From NCBI RefSeq assembly GCF_009846745.1, contig NZ_AQPF01000002.1, positions 229,666 to 293,665 of the forward strand: a stretch of 64,000 nucleotides of DNA. Direction: 5' to 3'. The DNA is from Alloalcanivorax xiamenensis (GTDB taxonomy: Bacteria; Pseudomonadota; Gammaproteobacteria; Pseudomonadales; Alcanivoracaceae). The position numbers and the translations under genes were made by a program. Of this stretch, positions 18,099 to 26,874 are shown one piece after another (the stretch's first letter is position 1; each line of letters starts with the position of its first letter). The notes under the pieces were generated by a model. The model was not told the origin of the DNA. It was given only the letters and a program-made list of their open reading frames with translations, and searched no databases.

Positions 18099-18861
18099 GC
18101 TCTCTATCTCCTTGTCCGATCGGGGAGTCCAGTTGTTTCAGCACTCTGTCGACCACATCCCGATACTGCTCGCGCAGATAGAAGTGACCGCCGCGAAAAG
18201 GCAGCACCCCTAGCGTCCAGGGCGTGACATCCTGCCAGGCGCGCACCTCGTCTCCGCTAATTTCGTCGTCATCAACGGGAAAACACACATCCACGGGCAC
18301 GTCGATCTCGTCGGGAAAATCTCGCCTGTAACGTTCGATCAGCCGGTAGTCGTTACGCAGCATGGGCATGAACAGTTCACGCATGGCCGGTTCATCAAGC
18401 GGGGTACTGCCGCCGGAAAGGCGTCGTATGTCGTCCAGCAGCGCCGTGTCGCCCTGTTGATGGAGCGCGCTCTCGCGTTGCCGGTGAGGAGCTGGGTGGG
18501 CGGACACCACCAGACGTTTCAGTGACAGATTCCGTCGTCGCAGCCGCAGCGCCACTTCATAAGCCAAAGCGGCGCCGAGGCTGTGCCCGAACAATACCAG
18601 CGGCACCTCGGCGAACAGCGTCAAAGCCTCGGTGATTTCATCGGCCAGCGCTTCCAGGGAGTCCGCGAACGGTTCCGGGTAGCGCTCCTCCCGCCCTGGA
18701 TATTGCACCGCCAGCAGATCGAGGTGATCAGGCAAAGCTTTGCCCCAGTCGCGGTAACAGCTGGCGCTGCCACCGGCATGCGGCAGGCACACCAGACGCG
18801 CCGACGGCTGTTCGCTGAGACGAAAGCAGCGAACAGCCGGGTGCCTCACCTTTGCGCTCAT
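18085..18861 (-). CDS. pchC: Type II thioesterase (PchC/YbtT type)
   Basis: This 258-residue alpha/beta hydrolase frees carrier domains from wrong or stalled acyl groups during siderophore assembly. The nucleophile elbow is FGHSLGAALAYE (Ser near residue 88). The catalytic His is in PFRGGHFYLREQ near the C-terminus. LVCLPHAGGSASCYRDWGKA forms the oxyanion-side loop. ATG at 18861 overlaps the pchD stop (ATGA). A longer reading upstream lies within pchD in another frame and was rejected. Confidence 0.92.
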   Translation of the reverse strand: MSAKVRHPAVRCFRLSEQPSARLVCLPHAGGSASCYRDWGKALPDHLDLLAVQYPGREERYPEPFADSLEALADEITEALTLFAEVPLVLFGHSLGAALAYEVALRLRRRNLSLKRLVVSAHPAPHRQRESALHQQGDTALLDDIRRLSGGSTPLDEPAMRELFMPMLRNDYRLIERYRRDFPDEIDVPVDVCFPVDDDEISGDEVRAWQDVTPWTLGVLPFRGGHFYLREQYRDVVDRVLKQLDSPIGQGDREHVTS

Positions 18862-20468
18862 CACGAGACCTCCTCGGCGACAAGCAGCTCGACCAACTGC
18901 CGCCGATTGATCTTGCCTAGCCGAGTCAACGGAAAGCCATCCACGATTTCGAGCCGATCCAGCAACTTGTAGGCAGCCATCCCCGCAGCGGAGAGATGCG
19001 CATTCAACTCCGACAATCGCGGCGCTTCGCCCTTGACGACAATGCACGCGCAGCTGCATTCGCCCAATGTCTCGTGGGGCAGGCCCACCAGCGCCACATC
19101 GGCGACCGCCGGATGCGACAGCAGGTGGTTCTCCACATCCTCCACCGGGACCTTTTCCCCGCCACGATTAATGACGTCCTTGTCCCGGCCTTCCACCACC
19201 AGATAGCCTCCCTCCAAACGCCTCACCCGGTCGCCACTGCGGTAATACCCCTGCTCGGTAAAGGCCCGCCGGTTGTGTGTCTCCGCCCGGTAGTAGCCGC
19301 GCAGAGTGTAGGGCCCGCGGACCAGCAGCTCGCCCACTTCCCCATCCGGCAGGTCCTGGCCCTGCTCGTCCACCACCCGGATCTCGTCGTCCTCGGCAAG
19401 GGGGCGGCCCTGGGTATCAAGGATCCGTGACGGCGGATCATCCGGCGCGGTCATGCACAACAGACCCTCCGCCATGCCGTAAACCTGCTGCAAACCGCAA
19501 CCCAGGACCTTGCCGACCTGCGCCGCCACCTCGGCTTTGAGACGGAAGCCGCCCACCTGTAACAGACTCAGACTGCTCAGATCAGCATCGGCATGGAGCG
19601 CGAACTCCAGCCACACACGCACCAGTGTCGGGATCAGAGCGGTCACCGTTATCCGTTCGCGCTCCACCAGTTCGAAGGCGGTATCGGGGCTGGGATCGGG
19701 GCACAGCACCACCGTGCCCCCGACCTCGAACGTGCCCAGCAACCCCGGGCACGCCAGGGGGAAATTGTGCGCCACCGGCAATGCCGCCAGATAGCGGGTA
19801 TCACCGGAGAATCCGGTCCGTTCGGCGCTGGCGCGGGCGTTATACAGATAATCGTTGTGCGTGCGGGGAATCAGTTTGGGCAAGCCGGTGGTGCCGCCGG
19901 ACAATAGCAACACGGCAACGTCATCGGCAGCGGGCACGGCGATCGGACGCGGCTCGGCGTCCAGGGAGGCAAAGCGTTGGAAGCCGCCGGCGTCTCCGAC
20001 CACGAACACCGAACGCAGGGTATCGACCTGCTCCAATAACGTCCGCGCCATCGGACGATAATCGAAGCCCAGATGGGTATCGGCGATCACATAGGCCCGG
20101 GCCGCCGAAAGCCGTGCCAAATGGCGGATTTCATTTTCCCGGTGCGCCGGCAACGCCAGTACGGGAATCACCCCGACACGGAACAGCGCCAGGCTCAACG
20201 CGACAAATTCCGCCCGGTTGGGCAGTTGCAGCAGCATTCGTTCACCGGCCTTGAATCCCGTCGCCAGTATTCCCGCCGCCAGCCGTTCTACCCAGTCATC
20301 CAGTTCCCGGTAGCTCCAGCGCCGCTCACCGTCCACCAGCGCGGGGTGATCGGCGAACTCAGCAGCGCGTCGCCGCCACCAGCTGCCCAGATCGAGATCA
20401 CGCCAATAGCCTTCACGCCGATAGCGCTCCGCCAATTCCGGCGGCCAGGGTACGCAGCCTTCCAACAT
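18861..20468 (-). CDS. pchD: Salicyl-AMP ligase (PchD/YbtE type)
   Basis: This 535-residue stand-alone adenylation enzyme activates an aryl acid and loads it on the ArCP of NRPS 1. It has VLLLSGGTTGLPKLIPRTHN (A3), QQVYGMAEGLLCMT (A5) and YYRSGDRVRRLEGGYLVVEGR (A7). Two residues reported to separate salicylate from 2,3-dihydroxybenzoate enzymes point to salicylate: Cys240 in HNFPLACPG and Leu337 in EGLLC. DhbE has Ser240 and Val337. This agrees with pchA/pchB and the absence of an EntA-like gene. ATG at 20468 follows AAAGGAGG by 6 bases; an in-frame ATG at 20489 is weaker. Confidence 0.93.
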   Translation of the reverse strand: MLEGCVPWPPELAERYRREGYWRDLDLGSWWRRRAAEFADHPALVDGERRWSYRELDDWVERLAAGILATGFKAGERMLLQLPNRAEFVALSLALFRVGVIPVLALPAHRENEIRHLARLSAARAYVIADTHLGFDYRPMARTLLEQVDTLRSVFVVGDAGGFQRFASLDAEPRPIAVPAADDVAVLLLSGGTTGLPKLIPRTHNDYLYNARASAERTGFSGDTRYLAALPVAHNFPLACPGLLGTFEVGGTVVLCPDPSPDTAFELVERERITVTALIPTLVRVWLEFALHADADLSSLSLLQVGGFRLKAEVAAQVGKVLGCGLQQVYGMAEGLLCMTAPDDPPSRILDTQGRPLAEDDEIRVVDEQGQDLPDGEVGELLVRGPYTLRGYYRAETHNRRAFTEQGYYRSGDRVRRLEGGYLVVEGRDKDVINRGGEKVPVEDVENHLLSHPAVADVALVGLPHETLGECSCACIVVKGEAPRLSELNAHLSAAGMAAYKLLDRLEIVDGFPLTRLGKINRRQLVELLVAEEVS

Positions 20469-20501
20469 GGTTGCCTCCTTTGCAGTCAACAGAGGTACGG
20501 G

Positions 20502-21209
20502 TCACCCCATCGCTCCAGCCGACACCGCGGCAGGTCGAATCGAGGCGCCGTGTGTCAAAGTCCCGTCCAGTGCATGGGACAGGCCCTCCAGCTCGATCCA
20601 CAGCACACTGGTTCGCTCCGCCGATTCGACCGAGAACACCGGGTCGTCGCTCACCAGATTGTTCAACAGCACGCGGTCCTCCACCCGCGCCCCCAGACGC
20701 ACTCGCCGCAGCGCCGTGGCGCCGTTGTCGTGGCACACGGTGGCCGGGTGCTGCGGCGGATCATAGGGCGTCACCAAAAAGGGAAGCCGGCCATGACGCG
20801 GGTAGGCGAAGCGGAAGCGGGTACGCTGGCCGTCTGGACGGGTACGCCGCCAGGGCACGAAACGGCCGAGGGTGATGCCGCAGCGTTTCAGTCTGGCCGT
20901 CACCGCCTTGGGGTCATCATTGGTCACCACCGCGACATCGCAAAACCCTTCCCCGCCCTCCCCCCAGCGCACCATGCGCTCGCCGGCACCACGCCCGGCC
21001 ATCAGATCGATGGGCCATTTGAAATAACGGGCATTGGCCGGTGTGGTCAGTAATTCGATCACCGGCCCGCGTCGAAACCAGATGTGCGCGTGCTGGGCTT
21101 TTTCCGGGTCGGTGGCGTAGTCCACTTGAAACCCGAGAGCCCGGAAATCCACCACCGCCTGATGGAGATCGCGCACCCAGAGCAGCACATGGCTGCAGGA
21201 CAGACTCAT
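20502..21209 (-). CDS. VOC superfamily (glyoxalase-like) protein
   Basis: This 235-residue protein starts SCSHVLLWVRDLHQAVVDFR, a typical vicinal-oxygen-chelate opening with an early His. HIWFRRGPVIELLTTP follows, then a second, more diverged half. The length and layout resemble glyoxalase-like domain proteins. Such proteins can be isomerases, dioxygenases or drug-binding resistance proteins; nothing here decides between them. Its start lies 1 base after the pchG stop, with GGAGGGG as ribosome-binding site inside that gene, so it belongs to the pathway operon. It is not part of the classical pyochelin or yersiniabactin sets. Confidence 0.75.
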   Translation of the reverse strand: MSLSCSHVLLWVRDLHQAVVDFRALGFQVDYATDPEKAQHAHIWFRRGPVIELLTTPANARYFKWPIDLMAGRGAGERMVRWGEGGEGFCDVAVVTNDDPKAVTARLKRCGITLGRFVPWRRTRPDGQRTRFRFAYPRHGRLPFLVTPYDPPQHPATVCHDNGATALRRVRLGARVEDRVLLNNLVSDDPVFSVESAERTSVLWIELEGLSHALDGTLTHGASIRPAAVSAGAMG

Positions 21210-21210
21210 C

Positions 21211-22323
21211 TCACCCCTCCTCTTCCATCGCCGCCGCCCGCAGCGCGTCGAGACACACTTCCCGGGGTTCGTCCGGACGGATCAGTTCCGGCATCCCCAC
21301 CTGCGCCGTCATATCCTTCCATGCTTGTGATACGGCCAACGCCCATTGGCCGCTGGCCGCCCGCCGCGCCGGATCCTCGATATCCCGGCACAGGCGCAAC
21401 AGCGCGGACACCACCGCCTCCGGCCAGACGTCGGCGAACACGCGGTGATAATCCGTCGCCACCGGGTCGCTCAACGTCACGGTACTGGGAACCGCCAGAC
21501 GCCCGGTGCCAAGTCCCGCCATCAGCAAGCGACCGGTGTCATCACGAGGCGCGTGCAGGCGCGGATTCCACAGCACCGGTCCATGGGTTTCGGCCAATGT
21601 CAGCACGCCGCCTTCCCAGCCCAACGTAATGCGGTGCATCAGGTAGGAATGGTTGTCCGGATCGTCGGGATGCACCTGATTCTGGATGCGCAACGTGGTC
21701 GGCACGCCGCCAATGATCGCGTTCAGGGAACGAAATGGCGTCGATGCAATGCCGGCCGGCTCCGGCCCGGCCCGAAACGACCAGGGCCGCAACCCACCAG
21801 CCGCGCGTCCAAGGATGTCGATCAACGGATACGCCACCTGGCTGTTGCAAGCGGCGTCAATAAAAGCCAGCGGCTGCTGCTGACGCAGATGAGCCGCGAC
21901 GGCCAGCATCCTCCGAATCGGCTTGATAGTCGGGTACAGTGTATTCACCCCATAGGCGGTGCCACCGGCCCGGGCGGCGCGCAGGCAGTCGACGATTTCC
22001 GTACCGTGCACCGGATGTTCCTGCAACACATGGAAACCCCGCTTCAGCAATCCGCACGCCAGTTCAGCCCCATCGCCACCGAGGGCGCCGGAGCGCACCA
22101 CCACGCAGACGATATCGACGTCATCGGGAACCTGTTCCGGATCGGTAAACAACGGCACGCCCCGGCGCTCCGCCAAGGCGAGGGAATATTCGCTGCCCTT
22201 GGCGAGCAAGCCCGCCAATTGAAAACAATCCGGGCGGGACAACACCGCATCAATGTAAATGCGACCGAAAGCGGTGCCCGCCACCACCACGCGGCGTCGC
22301 CCACCGCCGTGCCGGCTCACCAT
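21211..22323 (-). CDS. pchG: Thiazolinyl imide reductase (PchG/Irp3 type)
   Basis: This 370-residue NADPH-dependent Gfo/Idh/MocA-like enzyme should reduce a carrier-bound thiazoline to thiazolidine. The nucleotide-binding start is RRVVVAGTAFGRIYIDAVL. Later blocks are GVPLFTDPEQVPDDVDIVCV, GFHVLQEHPVH and AYGVNTLYPTIKPIRRML. ATG at 22323 overlaps the P450 stop in ATGGTGA, and the product then has the length of Irp3/PchG. Any longer reading lies inside the P450 gene. A second, unrelated reductase-like gene is in the same operon. Confidence 0.92.
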   Translation of the reverse strand: MVSRHGGGRRRVVVAGTAFGRIYIDAVLSRPDCFQLAGLLAKGSEYSLALAERRGVPLFTDPEQVPDDVDIVCVVVRSGALGGDGAELACGLLKRGFHVLQEHPVHGTEIVDCLRAARAGGTAYGVNTLYPTIKPIRRMLAVAAHLRQQQPLAFIDAACNSQVAYPLIDILGRAAGGLRPWSFRAGPEPAGIASTPFRSLNAIIGGVPTTLRIQNQVHPDDPDNHSYLMHRITLGWEGGVLTLAETHGPVLWNPRLHAPRDDTGRLLMAGLGTGRLAVPSTVTLSDPVATDYHRVFADVWPEAVVSALLRLCRDIEDPARRAASGQWALAVSQAWKDMTAQVGMPELIRPDEPREVCLDALRAAAMEEEG

Positions 22324-23507
22324 GCCACCGGCATCCGCAGCGGGCCGCGAAAGAACGTCTTGGTCTTCCATTCGATCTCTCCGCGAATATGGATCTCCGG
22401 AAATCTCCGCAGCAAAGCCCCCAGCGCTTCCTGCAGCTCCACCCGGGCGAGCCCGGCGCCAATGCAATGGTGCATGCCGTGGCCGAAAGCAAAGTGCCCT
22501 GACGCATCCCGGTCGATGTCCAGACGGTCCGGCCGAGGGAAACGGCGCGGGTCCCGATTAGCCGCGCCAACCGACGCGAATACCGCCTCCCCGGCGCGCA
22601 CCAGGGTGTCCCCCACTTGCACGTCCTCACGGGCGAAATGCACGAACATCGCCGCCGAAGCGAGCGGGATGAGACGCAGCAGTTCCTCCACCGCGTCAGC
22701 AATACGGGCCGGATCCGAACGCAGCCGGTCCAGGGTTTCCGGCTGCGACAGCAGGGTGTAAAGAAAGTTGGGAATATGGGAGGAAACCCCTTCGTAGCCC
22801 GCCACCAGAATGGCGATGCACAGTAGCACCAGTTCCCCCTGGGACAGACGGTCGTCCTGATCCCGGGCCTGGATCATGGCGGAAATCAGATCGTCCCTGG
22901 GCTGCTCCCGTCGCTCGTTGATCAGTCCCATGATGTATTGGGACAGTTCACCCAGGTTTTTTTGGGTCTCTTCCGCGGACAGCGCATTGGTGGACAACAG
23001 GGAATCGTTCCAGATCTTGAAACGGGGCTGATCCGCCAACGGCACCCCCAACAACTGGCAGATCACCGACATCGGGATCGGCAAGGCGTAATCCGCCACC
23101 AGATCCGCCGGTGCGCCACGGCGGAGCATATCGTCGATCAGGCCGTCGGCGACTTCCCGCACATGGGGCCGCAGGCCCTCCACGCGGCGTACCGTGAACG
23201 CCTGCAGAGCCAGTTTACGCAAACGGGTAAGCTCCGGCGGATCCATGATCACGATCCCGCCAGCGACACGGGGAAAGGCCCGTGGCACCCGTTCCCGCTG
23301 CGTCGCTTCCGCCCGGCTGAGACGGCGGTCCGAAAGCACCAGACGGACATCCTCATAGCGTGTCGCCAGCCAGGCGTCGCCATCGAACGGCAGCGTGATG
23401 CGGGTCAATCCGGTCCGGCTCAGCGCCCGGGTGTACTGCTCCGAAAGCTCCAGGCCGTCGAAGCGATTGAACGGATAAGATAGCGGCGGTTCCACAGTGC
23501 TTGTCAT
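22317..23507 (-). CDS. Cytochrome P450
   Basis: This 396-residue soluble bacterial P450 has the haem-binding loop FAFGHGMHHCIGAGLARVE (Cys near residue 347). The ExxR helix is in ADAVEELLRLIP. The I-helix reads ILVAGYEGVSSH, where the usual acid-Thr pair is Glu with Gly-Val-Ser after it. It lacks a membrane anchor and has no ferredoxin partner gene next to it. Its start overlaps the previous stop (ATGA) and GGGGAGGTGA lies just upstream. A P450 is not part of pyochelin or yersiniabactin synthesis, so it probably hydroxylates or oxidises the product or a carrier-bound intermediate. Confidence 0.93.
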   Translation of the reverse strand: MTSTVEPPLSYPFNRFDGLELSEQYTRALSRTGLTRITLPFDGDAWLATRYEDVRLVLSDRRLSRAEATQRERVPRAFPRVAGGIVIMDPPELTRLRKLALQAFTVRRVEGLRPHVREVADGLIDDMLRRGAPADLVADYALPIPMSVICQLLGVPLADQPRFKIWNDSLLSTNALSAEETQKNLGELSQYIMGLINERREQPRDDLISAMIQARDQDDRLSQGELVLLCIAILVAGYEGVSSHIPNFLYTLLSQPETLDRLRSDPARIADAVEELLRLIPLASAAMFVHFAREDVQVGDTLVRAGEAVFASVGAANRDPRRFPRPDRLDIDRDASGHFAFGHGMHHCIGAGLARVELQEALGALLRRFPEIHIRGEIEWKTKTFFRGPLRMPVAW

Positions 23508-25702
23508 TTCACCTCCCCAACGGTGCGGGCCCAATCAAAGTTCCCGTCTTCGCCCGGTTCGGGAAGCCGGTCGACAATCTCCACCCGGGATACGATCGTT
23601 CCCAGCGCCCGTTGGCAGTGGTGTCGCACCTCGTCGGGCCGGACATCGGCACGGTCGGCCCTGGTCCGGGCGGCGAAGATCCGGTGTCCCAACGCCGCTA
23701 ATGGATGGTCTTCCGGCGGCAAATCGAGTACCCGGTCGAGACCTGCCCGGTCGAGCACCCGCAGCCACTGCCCCCGATCCAGGAAGGTCCGTCCAGAGCG
23801 CGCACGCTCGTCGTCGGCGTCCGCCAACATGAACGCCTGGGACGCCATCACCCAGAATTCCTCCCGCGTCGGTTCGGTGATCACCAGCCAGCCTCCCGGC
23901 CGCAGCAGCTGTCGCAGCCAGCCCACGGAGGCGTCGGTGTCGCGGGCCGCGTTCAACACGCCGCCACCGATGACCACATCGAATTGATGGGATGAAAATC
24001 CCTGTTGTCGTGGCGGGCGGTCGATATCGTAGAGCGCGAAAGTTACCCGCGGGTCCCGGTCCAGGCGCTCGGCGGCCTGATCCAGAAAAAAGCGCGAAAC
24101 ATCGGTATAAACATAGTGGAGCGGCTTGCCCGCCAGGGCCGGCAGAACCACCTCGGACGTTGCCCCGGTGCCGGCGCCGACTTCCAGAACGCGCAGCGGG
24201 TCGTTGGCGTCACGGGGCGCGGCGATCTCCGCCAGCAGCGCGGCCACGGCGCGATGCTGATAACGGGCCGCCGGGCTTTCCCGGTACAGGGCTGCCGCCC
24301 GTTCGGTACGCCCTGCCGGGAAAAGCACCTCGACGGCCTTGCGTTCCCCGGCCAGCAATTGGGCCAGCACGGCGCTGTTTTCCCGCGCGTAGTCGATGGT
24401 GCCGGAAGCGCCGGTCACGGTTCGCCAGAGCACCGCCATCTCGTCCCAGGCCAACGCCAGGGCCGCGTCGTCGTAGCGCCCGGTCCGCGCCACCACCGCC
24501 AGTTGACCACCATCACGGCGGAGCAGTCCCTGGTGCTCCAGCACCGCCAGCCAGCGGCGCAATAGAGGACGATGGCGTTCAGCGGCGCAGGCCAGCACCT
24601 GCTCTTCCGAATAGCCCGCCTCCGGCGTGTTGAAGACGCCTCGGTGGGACAGCGCATTCAACATGGAGCGCAAGGCGATATCCGCCAGGCGCTCGGTCGC
24701 CGCCACGCCGCCACGCCAATCGGCGTCGGCGAAATGCCCACCCAGCGAGGTCAAAACGCGGTCTCGCCAGAGTGCCTCCCGCACCGGCACGGGCGTACAT
24801 TCCGCCGCCACTACCGCCAAGACCCAGATGCCCGCGTCATCCTCCAGCGCTCTCGCCTCACTCACCCCCGGATGGGCGATGGCGGCCAGTTCCAGATCCC
24901 GTCCCTGTTGGCGACGCCGCGAGCGGGCCTCTTCCAACGTCAGTAGTTGCTGGTCGGAAGACACCAGAAAGTGGGTCCTACGCGCCTGGAAAGGGCCCTC
25001 GGCAAGCAGTGCCATCAACTCCCGTTGATCGGTGCCGACATGACTTTCTATGAACAAGGATTGCAAGGACACGGGACCCGCCAGCAACGCTGCCGGATGC
25101 GCCGATAGAGACCGGAGCCGGGCCTCCGACAGCACCAGCGAGTCAACCTCGGCGGATTCCAGGAAGGCAAAGACTCCGGCGGCTTGCCCAACATCGCAGT
25201 ACCGCACCATGGCCGGCACGCCCCAGGCGGCCAGGGACAGATCACCGCCAACCCCGGACAAAGGAGACAGCACCGCCAGACGGCGAGCGCCTTCCAACTT
25301 TTGCCGCAGTGTAACCAAGGTGACATCGTGGTCCGTTGATCTGAGCGTTTTCCCAGCGCTGCCACCATCCATGGCTTTTTCGGCAAAAAGAACCGGGGAT
25401 ATTGCAATCGCCAGACCTTCACCCGCACGACCCGCCCCCGTATAGGATGAACCGCCGGGGAAAAAGCGGCAGCCGTGGGCCATGGCGGCGATACGCAATG
25501 CCAGCACCTCTCCCCCTTCGTCGCCGGACCAGATCAGCCGATCTCCGGGCTCCAGGGCATGCTGGTTCAGCAAGGCCTGATACGTCCGCACCGCTTCCAG
25601 TAATCGCGCCCCGTGCCACCCGCCATTCCCATCATGTAGCACGATGTCGTCCCGTGACCTTGCCAGCCGATCAAGAAGGCACTGATAAAAAGGCGTCGTC
25701 AT
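23504..25702 (-). CDS. Methyltransferase embedded in a degenerate adenylation-domain shell
   Basis: This 732-residue protein looks like an NRPS A domain interrupted by a methyltransferase, but without Cy or PCP domains. Residues 1-310 follow an A domain in outline, ending in an A8-like ELAAIAHPGVSEARALED. The ATP-binding A3 loop, the A4/A5 substrate motifs and A7 are not recognisable. Residues about 330-680 form a class I SAM methyltransferase (VLEVGAGTGATSEVV, then YVYTDVSRFF) closely like that in NRPS 2. The last 50 residues keep an A10-like place (LPEPGEDGNFDW) without the catalytic Lys. It probably methylates carrier-bound intermediates in trans. Start and stop overlap the neighbours (ATGA). 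Confidence 0.8.
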   Translation of the reverse strand: MTTPFYQCLLDRLARSRDDIVLHDGNGGWHGARLLEAVRTYQALLNQHALEPGDRLIWSGDEGGEVLALRIAAMAHGCRFFPGGSSYTGAGRAGEGLAIAISPVLFAEKAMDGGSAGKTLRSTDHDVTLVTLRQKLEGARRLAVLSPLSGVGGDLSLAAWGVPAMVRYCDVGQAAGVFAFLESAEVDSLVLSEARLRSLSAHPAALLAGPVSLQSLFIESHVGTDQRELMALLAEGPFQARRTHFLVSSDQQLLTLEEARSRRRQQGRDLELAAIAHPGVSEARALEDDAGIWVLAVVAAECTPVPVREALWRDRVLTSLGGHFADADWRGGVAATERLADIALRSMLNALSHRGVFNTPEAGYSEEQVLACAAERHRPLLRRWLAVLEHQGLLRRDGGQLAVVARTGRYDDAALALAWDEMAVLWRTVTGASGTIDYARENSAVLAQLLAGERKAVEVLFPAGRTERAAALYRESPAARYQHRAVAALLAEIAAPRDANDPLRVLEVGAGTGATSEVVLPALAGKPLHYVYTDVSRFFLDQAAERLDRDPRVTFALYDIDRPPRQQGFSSHQFDVVIGGGVLNAARDTDASVGWLRQLLRPGGWLVITEPTREEFWVMASQAFMLADADDERARSGRTFLDRGQWLRVLDRAGLDRVLDLPPEDHPLAALGHRIFAARTRADRADVRPDEVRHHCQRALGTIVSRVEIVDRLPEPGEDGNFDWARTVGEVK

Positions 25703-26874
25703 ACGGCCCCCATGTCCATGTCATCATCCACCCGGGCCAGAAACAGGTACTGGCCGGCGGCGGCCAAGGGCGATGCCGTTTCCGGCAAAATCAGCAGCGG
25801 TGCGAATCCCGCCTGCCGCAAGGTGTCCCGCCAGCCAGTTAGGTTCAGAAACGGGCTGCCGGACACCCCGCGCCGATCCGACCAGCCCGGCGCCGCGGCA
25901 CCGGACGCCGGCGACAGCAGGAACTGCATACAAGTCAGCACGGCATGGTTGTCACGGCAGGATTCGGTGAATAACAGCCACCCTCCCGGCGCCAGGACCT
26001 GACGGATATGCGCGAGGGTAGCGCGCAGATCACGGGCGTTGTGCAGCACATTGCCGGCCACCACCAGATCGACGCTGTCGGCGGCGACATCCTGCGTGGT
26101 GAAGGCCGTGTTGATGTCCAGCAGGCCATACCGCATTCCCGGCCTCGCGGAAAACCGGTCCCGGGCGGCGACGGTAAACAACCGCGACAGATCCGAAAAC
26201 AGATAGTCCACCTCGATGCCGTGCAATTCCCGCAGCACGGAGGCAGAGGTCAGACCGGCGCCACCACCCAGTTCCACGATCTTCAGCGAACGGGTTGAAC
26301 GTGACTCGGCCAGGCGCCTCGCCAGATGGGCGCAGGCGCTGTTGAGGTAGGTGGTGAACAAGTTGTCCTGATAGGCCGCCAGCGCTTGCAGAACCCGACC
26401 GTCGGCAAACAGCACCTGCTCAATACTGAGCATGTCTCGAATCAGATCCGGCAGAGACTCGAGGGCACGCCCATGCACCCTCGCCATGATCGGCGGGAAG
26501 CCCAGGTCGGCGTAGGCCCATTCCAGTTCACTTGGGGCGCTAACGTTGAAGTCCGGTGATGGCGCCTTGCCTCGCCAACCGAGAGAGCCGCCTGTCTCCT
26601 CCAGCATTCCGGCCGACATCAAAGCCGAAAGCCACGACCGCAGCAGTCCGGCATGCCGGTGCGCCACGCCGAGTCTGGCCGTCAGATCCCGACGCGGCAG
26701 ACGCTCACCGTGATGCCAGCCACACCGATGCAAACCGTCGCGGATGGCCAGGCGCCCGACCGCCTCCAGATGTTCCATCACCCGCGGAATCCGCTCGGGC
26801 TCGACAACCGGACGCCCATGGCGGCGTACACCGGCAACACCAGCCAAATGGGCCTCGGCGGGCTCGATGATCAC
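25699..26874 (-). CDS. Stand-alone class I SAM-dependent methyltransferase
   Basis: This 391-residue protein has a helical winged-helix-like N-terminal half (about 1-180) and a Rossmann SAM domain. Motif I is LKIVELGGGAGLTSASVL (about 197-214), followed by VDYLFSDLSRLF and the late motif LAPGGWLLFTESCRDNHA. It resembles the methyltransferase parts of NRPS 2 and of the upstream-overlapping shell protein. It may descend from an NRPS-embedded domain that became free. The target atom cannot be read from sequence; C-methylation of a thiazoline alpha carbon or N-methylation of a thiazolidine are the obvious options. Both ends overlap the neighbours (ATGA). Confidence 0.88.
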   Translation of the reverse strand: MIIEPAEAHLAGVAGVRRHGRPVVEPERIPRVMEHLEAVGRLAIRDGLHRCGWHHGERLPRRDLTARLGVAHRHAGLLRSWLSALMSAGMLEETGGSLGWRGKAPSPDFNVSAPSELEWAYADLGFPPIMARVHGRALESLPDLIRDMLSIEQVLFADGRVLQALAAYQDNLFTTYLNSACAHLARRLAESRSTRSLKIVELGGGAGLTSASVLRELHGIEVDYLFSDLSRLFTVAARDRFSARPGMRYGLLDINTAFTTQDVAADSVDLVVAGNVLHNARDLRATLAHIRQVLAPGGWLLFTESCRDNHAVLTCMQFLLSPASGAAAPGWSDRRGVSGSPFLNLTGWRDTLRQAGFAPLLILPETASPLAAAGQYLFLARVDDDMDMGAV

